Position numbers and translations under genes: made by a program. The notes beneath the pieces were generated by a model, which saw only the letters and a list, made by a program, of their open reading frames with translations, was not told the DNA's origin and ran no database searches. 64,000 nucleotides of DNA, taken from positions 3,632,001-3,696,000 of the forward strand of contig JAJKFH010003229.1 in the NCBI GenBank assembly GCA_023333565.1, read 5' to 3'. This stretch comes from Puffinus mauretanicus. Lineage: Eukaryota > Chordata > Aves > Procellariiformes > Procellariidae. This document shows positions 1 through 12,162 of this stretch, in pieces (position 1 is the stretch's first letter; each line of letters begins with the position of its first letter).

Positions 1-2834
1 TTACACCGTGGGAACAAAATTCCAGCGAGTGCAGGTCACTGGCTAATCAGATTAGTGCCGTCCTCGAGCTCGTCATAAACGAGGCCTCACGTAATGAGGC
101 CCTGGCGGGGCGGTTCGCGGCGCCCTTTGCTCACCAGCCTACTTGGTGCAGCGGGAAAAATGGCTTCAGACGCAGCGGGTCCAAAAATCGATTGGGCAGC
201 TTCGTGTTTGCTTCCTGGGGGATTAATTTTGCTGTCCCGTGGCCACGGGGCTAACTGGAAAAGGCTTCTCTCCTCCCCGTTCCATCTGACAGCTCAAATC
301 AGCCAAGGTGCTGTTACTCATCTCCTCCGTATCGCCCGGGTCCGGCTGGCCAGGGAGTCTCCTGGCGGGGGGGGGGATATTAGTTTCTCCGGTCTCGATC
401 TGTTGTTGGTCTCTGTGGTGCTTCACAAGCTTCATTTAATTAGTCTGCCTTTTGCCAAGGGGGAAAAAAAAAGTAAGATTTTTAAGGAGACATTAGCTGA
501 TTTGGGGACCGAGGGTGGTGGTGATGGAGGGGGAGGGTGTTGGTTTGGGGAGGGGTTATTTATTTTGCTCTGAACCCATGGGATGCATGTAGTTTCTAAC
601 ACAGAGATTGGGGAAGTACTGGAGAGGGAGGAGATGAAATGGAGGAACAAGAGGTTTGTTGTTTGCCGTAATGGGGGGTTCCGCACCCGAGAGGCATGAC
701 GGGGGGGCACTCGGGGCACACGGAGAGCAGCCGTAGCATCCGCTTCCAGCAGGTTTGTGAACTTGGATGTAGGCTTTTCCTGCTGCTTCTGCAATATTGC
801 TCTTGTAGGAAAATAACAAAAATGTTGGGGAAGATTTAAGTAAAGTATCTCACACAAATCAGCGATTTGTGAAGAGAGAGCTTTGAAAAAACCCAGCCGA
901 TGCCCAGCTGAACCGATAAACACATAATTGTAACTCTCTTCTTCCACATACAAGCTTCTTGATGGTAGGCCTGCGTTGAAAGAGATAGCCTCTCAGGGCC
1001 CTCTCCAGCTGATACTTGATTTTTGCAGGATGTTGAACGCCGAGGTTACCCAAGCTTTTAGGAGTCAGCACCCATCGGGTCTAACCGTGATTTATTTGAG
1101 GAGAAACCCCCCCTTCCTCGTCCGCCGCCCTGCCCTGGTGCATCAGCCCAGCCACCCTGTCCCGTACTGCGGGTGGGAGGTGATGCAGGTGGGCTTGGGG
1201 AGATAAAAATGCTCGGGGGGACAGCCAGGCGCACACGGAGGAGGGCAGCAGTCTCACAGAGGAGAACCTGTGAAGGGCAGCGGTGCTGTGCCTACGTTAC
1301 CATTTATGCCCTTTTCAGATGAGGACATCGTGGCCTCACCAGCAGGTGTATTATTCTCCTTAAATTGCATGTGGGAACAGGGATTCATGAGGGTTTCGCT
1401 CTGTTGCTGGTGGAGGAGACACGTCGCAGCTGCTCTGCTTCAGAGTAGGGGATGGCGTGGTGCCGAGTGAGCGTGCTGTGGCGGTGAGACCGAATGCCTG
1501 TACAGCCGAATGGGAGGACTGGCTCATAATTTCGCAGTTTTCTAGCATTGAGGCGTTAGCACATCCAGTTTGATCTGCTTTGTAAGACAAGCCTTTAAAG
1601 GGTTTGGTTTGCCTGCGCTGAGCTGAAGTAGCTGTACTGGCAAGGCTGTACTGCAGCTCACCCAGAAGACACATCCCAAAGGACACCATCCCGTGCCACC
1701 GTGGTCCTGTGCTGCCACTGCCCAGGGCACCTGCGCTGCTAAGGAGACGAGTAGACACAACACGCTCGGGAGAGCGTAGGAGGGGAACCACAGCTCTGCT
1801 GAGGGCGGAGGTGGAAAAAAGCCCCCGAGGTCCTGTCCATCTGACCTGGAGAAAATTGTGCTGCAGCCATCACTTCTGCCTCTTGCTTGCCGTTGACTTC
1901 ATTCAGGACTCATTTGGCGTCGTCTCACTTGACTGTATCTCCTCTACAAAATCATTCTGATCTTGGTCTTCCCAGAATTAGGTTTCTTTATCTTTTGTGC
2001 AGGGAATTGTAGAGGACATAGTTAACTCTTTACTATGTTGTAGCTGATAAACTGAATCTAGCCTTGATAATTTGAGGAGTAAACTCCAGACCTAGTTAAA
2101 ACAGAGTTTATTTTCAGCTCAGAAATGCACTTCTTGTGAGTCTTTATGCAAATCACTTGATTTCATTGCTCCTAACCATATAAGAAGCGCATGACTTAAA
2201 AATATCAGAAAAGTACTTTTGAGGGTTTTTGCAAGAAACTCCTGATGGATGGTTGAATGTCACTAGAAGTTGAAGGTTCAGTATCTGAAAACAGAAGGAA
2301 GCCCGTTAATTTTACTGTACTCTTTTAATTTGGCTAAAACTTCCTGCAACTGATTGTAGCTTGGATGGAAGCCAGGAGAGAATTTGTCCTTATAATGTCA
2401 AAGGGAGCCCAGTTCTCCATGTCTTCCCTCCCAGCTCTGCATCCCTCCCCTCCTCTCACCTCCAGTCCATCTCCTTCTACTTTAAACACAGATTGAGTGA
2501 TTTGACTCTGACCTGACTCCTGCCTTTCGTCCTCATACAAAAATTAAGTTTTGGTTAACCTGCTCGGAAACTTCAAACAAGCTTTCAAACAAATGGCGCG
2601 TTTCCTTCTCTCCTTTATGACTCTATAAATCATTGTGACTGTAAATCATTGTTTATTTTACTTACTAATGCCTTATCAGGTTTTCCTTTTTCTCAAGGAC
2701 ATTAGAGCGTACTGTAAGGAAAATGTTCCCTTGTAGTATACTCTTGCTCAGGCTACACACCTGTAGTAACTCAACTACCGTAGTAAGTCATAAAGCATAT
2801 GATACAGCTTTTGTTTTTCTTGATTCCTTCACAG
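1..2834 (+). other. HUNK: HUNK intron (partial), CpG-rich at its left end
   Basis: This is intronic sequence upstream of the first visible exon. No kinase-domain exon is recognisable in any frame. Positions 1-750 are G+C-rich with frequent CpG and long G runs, for example 365-376 and 699-706. A perfect inverted repeat (GGCCTCA, 5-base loop, TGAGGCC) sits at 83-101. The stretch 1950-2834 is AT-rich and ends in a pyrimidine-rich tract and TTCACAG, the acceptor of the next exon. The ORFs here, including 94-573, show no domain and are taken as chance. Confidence 0.7.
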
Positions 2835-2970
2835 CGGCCATAAACTTTCTACGATCTCTACTAGAGCCAGATCCTGCAAAGAGACCAAACATCCAGCAGG
2901 CGCTTGCAAATCGATGGCTTAATGAGAATTACCCTGGGAGAGCACCACCTAATGTCACATATCCAAACAG
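2835..2970 (+). CDS. HUNK: HUNK coding exon: C-terminal end of the kinase domain
   Basis: This 136-bp exon encodes the last helices of the protein kinase domain (subdomain XI) and the start of the linker. The translation includes INFLRSLLEPDPAKRPNIQQ, then ALANRWLNENYPG. The Pro-x-Lys-Arg-Pro segment holds the conserved subdomain XI arginine, which in kinases stabilises the C-lobe. The acceptor is TTCACAG ending at 2834 and the donor is CAG|GTACTG at 2971. The exon starts at codon position 2 and ends after two bases of an Arg codon that is completed by the first base of the next exon. An open frame extends upstream to an ATG at 2723, but that part is intron and not a true start. Confidence 0.95.
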
Positions 2971-5900
2971 GTACTGTGCGAAAGAGTGGAGAAAGCCTGC
3001 CAGGGTGTATATACATTAAAATGTAAATGACTCTGACGTTGCAGTTTCATTCCTTGTGTGACAGCATCCCACTGCATTTTCTGGGATTGCTTTTGTGACT
3101 CCGTCCTAAAAGTTGTTAGGATTGGCCGTTGAATATGTGTTGCTTAAAATGGTCAAAACCAATACCTTAAATTAGAAGCTGGCATATGATGAATTATTTG
3201 CAGGGTGGTCTGGGGTGCAGATCATATGATTAATTGGCTCCAGACCTTGGAATGGATATGAGTGGTAGTTGATCAGTTCTGGTCTTCTCCTTGTTTGTTG
3301 GTAAAAGCCAAGCTACTTTTCCAGTAAAGGCTATGCCTGTTTGTGATACATACGTGAGGTTCTGCAGATTAGGTAAATATGTAAACTGTGGTGAGAAAGG
3401 TCAGAGTTAAATGATCTTGCTTTGTTGGTTGTTGGTCTTGAATACCTGTGCAATGCTGAATGCATGACTAAATGCAAACAGACAACAAATCTCATGGCCA
3501 GTCAAACATCCATCTAGGGAAAAAGAAGAAGAAAGATACTTGTGATCCACTTTGGGTAGAAATAATCTTGCTTGACTTTAAATATCTGCAGTGTAGAGTC
3601 GACACATGAGCCAGCCAGCCTGGGCTCTCGTTACAGTCAATGGAGAGAAATAAGGGCACTTTTTACAGAATGATTCATCTGACTTCTTTTTGATTCTGCA
3701 ACAGGATGACTTTCTGCCCAGGAGATCCGAGTTCCTCTCCAGTGACTGTAAATGGAGCCTCAGGCAACTCACTTAGAAATACATGTCTATATTTGATCAG
3801 ATAAAACCTCCTTCCTGTATCAAAGCCCTCCATCTGTGTCTCATACACAATCTAGTACCTGCAGAGGATTCACTTTGGGAGTTACTAGTTTGCAGGCCAA
3901 GATCCTAAGTAATGCTGAGGCAAAGACAGCAACTTAAAGCCTAATTTTGGTGCTTAAAATTTGATAATGCCCCAAAATTTCTGTCCTAATTTGCCAAGAG
4001 GAGAGTCCCTAAGTGAAGATCCTAACTTCCCCCCTACAGTTTACTCAGTTGCCAGATACCAGAGGTAGCGTATGCCTAGGGGCGTGATGACTTACTTTTG
4101 TCTGAATATCTGAACCACTGTCCTCCACCCAAAAATGATTTGGTGTTCACCAGCCAGGCCATCTCTTTGTGTCGGTGCCCTGAAGGACTTGGTCCCATAG
4201 GCATGCTCAAGCCATGCATACAGCCAGCCTTCAGCATTCAGCCCAGGTCACAGCTTTGCTGGTAAGAGTGCCTCCTCCCCATTTTCCTCTCTGCTCCACC
4301 ACTAGCCAGATGAACAGGGTATGTTTCAGAGCCGTGGGCCCAACCCCTGTGGGGCTGAGAGGCACCTGCAGCACCCCTCTTACTGCTGACGCAGGTGACG
4401 AGTGCTGCTACCGCTTGATCGTGCTGAGACTTGGGCACAGGAGATCATTTTGAGCCCTGAATCTCAGTACAGCCTTTAGGAATTTTTGGAGACCTTTCCC
4501 TTCGACATTGCTGTTGGCTGGCTTATGAGTCGCAGCCCGCACGGTCCTGGCTCCTACCTGAGTCACCTCCCTCTTCCCTCTGCATTGACAGGCAATGGAG
4601 GTGCCCTAATTTAGCAGCAGGTATTTCCCTTGCAGAAGTAGTGTCTTAACTTTCAAGTAACGCATCGTGGAGAATCACAGTGACTATGCCTTTCTCTGAC
4701 CTGAGGAGAATAACAGGTCTCCCGCTCTCAAAATATGGTTGGATAGATGTTGAGCAGCTTGGATGCCTGGAGGCATCACTAGAGCCATCCACTGAAACAG
4801 GGAGGGCAAATGTGAGGCCAGCTGCCTGCAATCCCCAGACCTACGTGGACAGAATATAAAGATGGCCCCTACGAACAATCGTTTCACAAGGAATAAGAAT
4901 GAGAACAGGCAGACCCATTATCTCAACATCACTGCCCCAAATTTAAGGGCCGTTGAGTTAATTTGCATAGTATGCTGTCCAACAAAAAGAAATTTGAGTT
5001 TCCATGGTGCATTGGACTGTACTGAAGTATGGTACATATGAACATTGTATGGTAAAGAAAGAGAAAACAAGTGTAAACTGAATGAGTCATTAAGCTAATG
5101 AAATCACTGTCATAATGAGTCTAATCAATCTACTAAACGTGGCATCTGTGAAGTGAATGTAAGTGTAACTGAGAGCTCAATGGGTAATTTAATTCTTTTG
5201 CTGTGTGCGTCTTATCTGCAGAAGAAAGAAATATGGCTTGAATGTGCTTTCACAATTCTTTCACATTTGTAGGTACATTTTCATGCCTCTATTTTTTACT
5301 TCTTAGCTTGCAGTTGTCAGGCTTTAGTCAGGTTATGGTGGAAGCATCCCTTCTAGAGTCTGCTCATTGGTGCGGTTAGGTGGGTGACTTACAAAAGAGG
5401 CTGGCCTCTATTAGATAGAATAGCTGTGCAATGTTCTTTATTTATGGAGTGCCCATAAATCACTCCCTCCTAAAGGCAAGCGAATCAAATGGAAGAACAG
5501 AAGAAAATGCAGTGCTGAACTACAGAGAGGGCATATGTTTGCTCATGCGTATATATGTATACGATGATGATAATAATCCTTTCCTATTATAAGCACTTTT
5601 AAAAGGAACATCAATGTGGAATGCTATGCTTGCTATTAAAAAAAATCAGTTACTTTTTTTCTTTCTTTCTCATTGCATTGCTTTTCTCATCATTTGGTCT
5701 GAAAACAAGAGAAAAGTAGATACTCCTTCTATCCAAACCCAGGTTTTATTTGAAGCAGTAAAGGATAAAAGCCATACAGATTTGTTCTTTCGCTTCATTT
5801 TTTGGATAGTGTTTCTTTAGATGAATTAGTTTATGCCCCAAGCTTGACCTACCTAGAATTTGTCATACTGGAGCCTTACAGGGAAAATACTCTATGTAGT

Positions 5901-7528
5901 TTGTAATATTTAAAGACATAGCTAGACTCCTTTTGAGTTTGCCTCAGAAAGTACCACTAGAGTCAGCTTCAACAGAGTTTCTCCAAGTTTTTGTTAGTGT
6001 GCAGATACGAGTAAGATGTGTTGAAATAGTTCTGAAAAATCCACTACTGAATTTGCAAGGAATCACTTCCTCTCTTAATTATACTTTTTATAACACAAGC
6101 AAGAAGCTGTGTTATCTTCTTGCAGTGCTCTTCCACCATTTGGGTGTAACTCCCGTTGTTCCCAAGACAGGAACATGGTAGGAAAGGGGAGAGCATGGAG
6201 ATAAGGTGGAAGAATGGCAGAAACTGCATTTTCAGGAGAATATTCTCCCAGGCTTTTTATAAGCTTGCTTTTATTAAAGAAATTCCCTGAAGACAAGCAA
6301 AAATTTCCCAAAATTGCTTGAATTTCTTTTGCTGTCCAGATGCTTTAACGTGCAATGGCCAAGATAAGTTTTGCTTTTGAACTTAAAAAAAACCCAACCC
6401 CAAGCATTCCTTAGCTGCCGAACGAATGTTAATAAGCATGCCAAATAAAGGAAGGGAGTTATTTGAGATTTTCCAGACTGTGTTTTACATCTTGTCTAAG
6501 TCCTCGATGTCAGACCCAGACTGCTGTCCGGGCATTCCTCACATCACAGGTGCACAGGACAGGGGGAGAGCAGGGCAGGAGTGGGAAAGGTGGAGAAAGG
6601 TCCTTTTGAAGAGGGAAGGCAGGTTGTAAAATAAGCCCACAACCTAAGCTCCTCTAACTTGCCTTAGCGAGATATTAGGCTTGGTATTAGGAGCAAGGAA
6701 TATCCTTTAGAAACGAAATGAAACCCAGCGCTTCTTTGGAGATGGATGGGAGTTGATGGGCACATCTGGGAAGCTGGCCAGCGCATTTAGAGGTCTAAAT
6801 AGGAGCAGAGTTCTTTGGAAAATCTGTTTTCAACTTAGACTGAGAAGATGCTTTGCCATTTCCACAAGGCTGCCGTACTCCATTTCTCGCCTTGGCTGAG
6901 TCTGTTACAGACTTTACAAGAGAGCACATATATAAACATGTGTTGTACTTGTGCTTTTAACTGACGTGAGTATAGCAGTAGTTTTACCAGTTTGAGAGCT
7001 GCTGTAATAACCCTCCCTGTACGTCCCCTTTCTCCGGAGTGAAATTCTCTAGCTACTTAGTGCACGAACATCGTGCAACAGGAAAGGGGTGAAGCTGAAC
7101 GCTGTGGTGTTTGATTACAAGAAAAGGGTCATTTCAGAAAGCAAACTGTAGCTACCTGAGCTGGATTTTACCTCTTTTCCTTCAAAACCAGCCAGATGAT
7201 CTTGATGGTCTTCACTGGTCAGATGTAGGGTAACAAACGGTTATGTCCCGAGTATCACGGTGCCGTTTCAGGTCAGGGTAGGACATGAGGTCCCTCTGAC
7301 TTGGTGGGAAGAGTGCTGTTCATTCAGCTCTCACGGCTTCCCGCAGTGCCCACGAGTCGCGAATACTCTGTCCTTCTTGTACCCGCTCACAAGAGAAGAG
7401 AGTGAATCGCACCCGCGTTACTGAGCCTTTCAGGCCTCTTCTTTATGCTCTGCCAGTCCCCGGTGGCTTGCAAGGCTCTGTCGCTGGGAGGACGCTATGA
7501 ACGGCACGCTCTGCTTCTCTCTGTGCAG
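2971..7528 (+). other. HUNK: HUNK intron, 4,558 bp
   Basis: The intron has GT-AG ends (GTACTG at 2971, CTGTGCAG ending at 7528). It is mostly AT-rich, with no recognisable mobile element of any length. Around 3620-3650 there is a weak match to the sauropsid CAATGG-type repeat. Positions 5060-5200 hold an AT-rich block with several TAAT cores and a TGAGTCAT site that looks like a possible conserved regulatory element. Small ORFs such as 4214-4453 and 5933-6181 show no domains. Confidence 0.75.
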
Positions 7529-7697
7529 GATTCACCTTGAGGACCTCAGCCAAAGCGTGCTGCTCCATATGACCGAGAAGCTCGGCTACAAGAACAGCGA
7601 CGTCATCAACACTGTGCTCTCAAACAGGGCAAGTCACACGCTTGCCATCTACTTTCTACTTAATAAGAAGCTGGAGCGCTACTTGGCAAGCCTTAGG
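7529..7697 (+). CDS. HUNK: HUNK coding exon: UBA-like domain
   Basis: This 169-bp exon contributes the final base of a split Arg codon and then 56 codons. The peptide contains MTEKLGYKNSDVINTVLSNR followed by ASHTLAIYFLLNKKLERYL. It corresponds to the UBA-like region that follows the kinase domain in AMPK-related kinases such as MARK and BRSK and is generally thought to influence kinase conformation; that role is family knowledge, not shown here. The acceptor is TCTCTCTGTGCAG and the donor AGG|GTAAGT at 7698 is close to the ideal U1 site. The exon ends in phase 0. The sequence is nearly identical to remembered mammalian HUNK through the GYKNSDVINTVLSNR stretch, which makes this the strongest single piece of evidence for the gene call. 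Confidence 0.97.
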
Positions 7698-8649
7698 GTA
7701 AGTACTGCTTGATGCCGATTCTTTGGACAAGCGGGTGAGGAGGGTAAAAAAGTGCTTGCTGGCATTTGATCTCAAGGCTTTACCCGAGTTTTTTTTTTTC
7801 TAATTCTGTAGCAGTAACCATCAAGGGGAAGTATTCCTCGCAAACTAGTAACATTATTTCGGATAAGAATTCCCCAGGTTGCAGAGATAATTGCTGATAG
7901 GCTTTACGTCTCACGAGTCCATGTTTCCATAGGAGATCCCCTCTGGCTAGGCAGTTACCCTATGGAAAGCAAACTGTTGCCATGCAGAGCCTTACTTGTG
8001 ACTTGAATGGCACACTGTGTCTGCACGTTGAGATAATTTTGCTGCTTGAAATATCAATAACACGACGTAATTTGATTCAGGAAATCAAGAGGAAGCTTAA
8101 GAACTATTAAGATTTTATTTAGTTTTTAAGTGAAAACTTAGCTGAAAGTTTTACATGAGAAATAACATGAATACAAAGTCTCCTCATTTCCTGCTGACCT
8201 TCCTGGCCCCTGAGTACGGCTTGGGGGTCAGAAACCCTGCTGACGGGTTTGCACAGCAGCTTTCTTTAGGGCAGGAGTCTGCTGCCACATGTCACCCTTG
8301 CTGGTACATCTGGGGGAGCTGGGCTCGCTAGCCACGTTTTGTGTGGTACTTGCTGGAGTGCTAGGATGGGCACAGCGCACAAAGGCAAGCTGCACGCTCT
8401 CTTCCCTTGGCCTCTCCACATAGCTGCCTATGGGTCTGGTGAGGAGTCTTAACTAGTTGAGGGTCTGTAGGCTCCTACGTGGTGCCATCAATGATATTTA
8501 AAATGTAATGGGGCAAATTCACCATCTCTGTAAGTTGATGCACCTGCACTGAATGCCAAGTGTGGATACGGTCCGTTAAGCAGTAATTGAATGTTAGTTT
8601 TCTCTAATTATCTTACATACTGTACTTTTCTGTGCTTCTCTCTCCACAG
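7698..8649 (+). other. HUNK: HUNK intron, 952 bp
   Basis: This short GT-AG intron (GTAAGT at 7698, CTCTCCACAG ending at 8649) has no coding exon recognised. Positions 8508-8563 carry a decayed sauropsid interspersed repeat fragment. Confidence 0.8.
8508..8563 (+). repeat. Decayed CATTGACTTCAATGG-type interspersed repeat fragment
   Basis: The stretch GGGGCAAATTCACCATCTC, then TGTAAGTTGATGCACCTGC and ACTGAATGCC, resembles the common sauropsid repeat that reads roughly 'ggggcaaattc.. tgtaagttggtgca.. actgaagtcaatgg'. The family is recognised from memory, not by alignment, so the boundaries are approximate. Confidence 0.5.
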
Positions 8650-8733
8650 AAGTCTGAAGGCCAGGACAATATTTGCCACAAGAACCAACTATACCAGATA
8701 GAAAAATACAAGGCAAATAAAGACTCCTATGAG
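8650..8733 (+). CDS. HUNK: HUNK coding exon: linker after the UBA-like segment
   Basis: This 84-bp exon is 28 codons in phase 0 at both ends. The peptide reads KSEGQDNICHKNQLYQIEKY and then KANKDSYE. The YQIEKY and SYE parts match the corresponding mammalian HUNK linker as I remember it. The acceptor is CTCTCCACAG ending at 8649 and the donor is GAG|GTAAAG at 8734. A 10-base near-direct repeat (AAAGCTCATT) occurs twice just inside the downstream intron. Because the exon is symmetrical, it could be skipped without a frame change. It lies too short for ordinary ORF detection and was found by following the reading frame between strong splice sites. Confidence 0.93.
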
Positions 8734-11700
8734 GTAAAGCTCATTAAAGCTCATTAAGGTACTTTGAAAGCGGACTGAATTTGAGGATCCCTGGCGATTG
8801 TGATTAAGGCGATGGGTTTCTGGACCTGTGGAGAAAAAAAAGACCTGTGGTCTTGCCTGTGCAGGACAAATAATTCCCTCAATTTCTTTTCAAAGGAACA
8901 AATAGCAACCCCCTAGGGTGGAAGTATAAAGGTGACTTTCAGCTTTTATGAAGAAAATAAAAGTTTTAAATGCTCTGTTTAGCAAAATAACACAAACTTC
9001 TTCAGGGGGCTCCATAGTTTCATTCTCGGGTGCAAGTTGCTGGTGTTGTAAAAAGACCAACCAGACTGTGTTGCCTTGAGTCTCAAGACCTTGGTGGTGT
9101 AGGGCAGAGAGCTGAGTGACAGCCAGGGTGACCCTGCCTGGTCACCTGGTGTTCCTGGTGTCTTGGGCCAGCCCTGGCTTGACTACCAGAAATGGTGAAA
9201 CTGATTAGCACAAAACTCTGCCCAGGTTAGTATTTTTAGCTTCTTAGCAGAAGGGATGCAGAACTAGCCCACTGCATCGTGAGGCACTGCCCTTGGCCAG
9301 AGGAAAGATTTAACCAGGTTACCTTTTGCTCTGTCGGTCTCCAGTCTTTTTGCCTGCAAATCAAGAAGGTAGTTTGTATTAAAAGAATACGTATCAGATC
9401 ACAGGAGGCTTCTCATGGCTGGATTTTTCTTCCCTGGCTGATTCTTTGCCAAGCACTAAAATTACAAGAGTAATATGAGCTGTGCAAGTCTTACCTACCA
9501 ACACAAAGAGCAGTATTCCTGAAGAGTGTACCTATTTCAAAAGCTACTCTTCAGCACCGGATTGATGATCTAATTGCAGGGGCAGGTTTGTATCATGGCT
9601 GGTTTTGTTTATTTTAAAGACTGCTTGCAAGACAAGCTGAACCGGAAGCCAGATGGAAATATCAGGGCAAAGTACTTATCCTTTTTTTCTTACATAAATC
9701 AAAAACCACCTACTTAAAATGTATCAACAGTGGGTAGACTCAATGAATATAATATTTCAAAGCGCTCTTTCACAGCTTACTTCAAGCTATTGCAACCTTC
9801 CCCTGGAAGCACAGGCAGGTACCTGGAGGTGAACGCTGCAGGTGTTGCGTGGTGCACCCTGATGCTCTCCGGGCCAGCTTCTTCCAGCTGCTGGTGTCAC
9901 GCTCTATGCAGTGACGGAGAGCCCCGGGCATGCTCTGCCTGCCATCCAGGCATTACCTTACAGCTTCTGCGTACCTACCCTGTGCAGGAGAGTCTGCAGC
10001 AAGGCCTGCCTGCGCACCCGTGCATAGCCGAGAGAGAAATGCGTGGTCCGGTTTGGTGGTGGTCCAGAAATCCCCGCACCCCTAGAAGAAAACTGGCGTT
10101 TGACTTCCGTAAGGATAATTGAAAACTAACGGTAGTGCCACTGTATGACCCCAGTTTGGTTTGTAGGCATGCTTAGGGATAAAGGCTCCCTCCAAAGCCT
10201 CTCCTGCACTTGGAGTTAGTCCCAGTGTAGCTATTTAGAGGATGAGGGGGTGTAATTTCTTTCTTGAAATAGTTACCTTGATGCAATCACAGCACAGACA
10301 CCATGATAATAATACAGCGTATTCTCTTTCTGCATGGGCATAGCCGAGTATAAAGCACATTTTATATCACTTTAGCTGTATTTACACAAGGGGATTGTGT
10401 TACCCTTACTGTACCAGCACAGTTACAGCAGCACAGGTGGGTGAATACAGACCCTGGGATGCTACTGCCGTTTGTAGCTATGGCAGACATCTCTCCTAAA
10501 ATGCCTTCATGTGGATGGGAACACAGCCCTGGTAATGTCTAGCTCGTGCCACTGGGATCAGCGGGTGCCACTGGGACTCGGGGGTAGGGATTTTGTAAGC
10601 TCAGGCGGGTTCATGAGCTGCAGCTAGAGTCCCCTTACCACCCCCCATTTCCAGAGGGGAACTGGGAGGCACTGGTCCCCAGGCAGACACTGCAGGGAGA
10701 GCGTAGCTGTGCGTTGCCATGGGAATAGCAGGGAGAGAGCTGGTCAGCTTCTGCTTCAGCAGCCCACTGAATTTCTTCCACCTCACTCCAGCGATGTGAA
10801 ATAAGGACTTTGCCTCGGGCGGGGGGCTGCCTGCCAGCAGCACCGCCTGTCGCTGGGGCAGGCAGCAGGGCACGCGGGCAGTGGTCGTGCCCAGCCCCTC
10901 TTCTCCATTAGGTTTCTTAACCTGGGGTGGTGGGATCGGTGCGCCAGGGCTGAGGGTGCCGAGAGCTGCTGTCGGTGCTAAGTAACCCGGCTGTTCGGCA
11001 GGCTGAGTTCATTTTAGTGCTCAGGGCAGATGGGCAGCACAGGGAGGAGGGAGGGAGGCAGCAGCCTCTCTCTCTCTCCATCTCGCTCTTTTTGTTGGAG
11101 AGGCCTCGGGTGATGAGCGGTCGTCCCTGCAGCACATCCAGGGGACCAGGGCTGGGGATACTTGCCTCCCGCAGGGTAGCCAGTGGGCTCAGACTCGGGG
11201 AATTTGCAGTTTTTAAGAACTTGTGTCATTGTCCTATCACTATTCTAGACATGGCCAAGGCAAATACCCTTTATCTTCCTTTCAAATCCGTTGCTGGGAC
11301 TAAGAGTAGGTTTTCGGGTCGAGGTCAGGACAGGAAATAGCAGAGGATGATGTAATGCCAACCCTATTCAAGTATAACATACCGGTACAACTCCTGCATT
11401 GTGCGACAGCATGCCATTACATGGCTGTGCACGGTACAGTGAAGAGCGAACTTTTATAACCCCACTGAAGGAAATCTTCCTTTCCTTTTAAAATATAATA
11501 GTATGTGGCACCTTGGGAGTTTAGGATTTTGGTCGTTCCCCCTTCAACAACCATCATCTAAGAGAAACAATCTTAGTAAATTTTAAAAATACTTAAAAGA
11601 CTAGCTGCGACGTTCATCTAGGGTAAAGTAATTCATTGCTAAGACAGGATATGTGAATTTTCTTTTTTGGGGGGGCTTTAATTGTACGGTATGACTGTGT

Positions 11701-12110
11701 TACTGCTGCTTAGAAAGCATTACAGCAGTGTGAAGGCAAAGTCAGGAGCATTTGGCAGGTGAGGAGCTGCGGCTTGGCTGTTGCACCATTAGGCTAAAAA
11801 TATTGCAGCATTGAAACGTCCTGCATTCTGACACATGCTGCAGCAACCGACATGCAAATTCTTTCCTCACCTATCCAAAATAGCAGAAAGCCGCTAACAA
11901 TCTTGATCAGCTCCTTTAGGCTTAATATAGTTACCACTTGGTCTCATCCTCACAAGTATCTTTAAAAAAAGATACTCGGTAGAGCCCAGTCTCTGCTGAA
12001 CTTGGCAGCAGAGCTTTCAGAGCCTTGAGAGGAAAAATAGTGTGGTGGGTTCAAAATTAACTATACGGCTCTCACTGGCTCTATTGTCGCCAGGTGTTAT
12101 TCACACAGCG

Positions 12111-12162
12111 TTATTATTCTTATTGCTATTGTTGTTATTACTGTTGTTATTATTTCATCATC
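12111..12162. repeat. Imperfect (TTA/TTG)n trinucleotide-like tract
   Basis: About 50 bases are composed almost entirely of TTATTATTCTTATTGC-like and TTGTTGTTATTACTGTTG-like units. It is an interrupted microsatellite in a HUNK intron. Confidence 0.8.

Noticed and set aside
2723..2834. ATG at 2723 as an alternative HUNK start
   Set aside because: The sequence lies before a clear splice acceptor and is unlike HUNK; it is intron.
8815..8870. Candidate HUNK mini-exon ending VQDK
   Set aside because: The resemblance is weak, the frame hits a stop just after, the GT donor is missing and the intron left would be only about 80 bases.
11724..11756. Candidate 33-base exon between TTACAG and CAG|GTGAGG
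   Set aside because: Splice sites look good and the phase would fit, but the peptide QCEGKVRSIWQ has no similarity to the expected HUNK segment.
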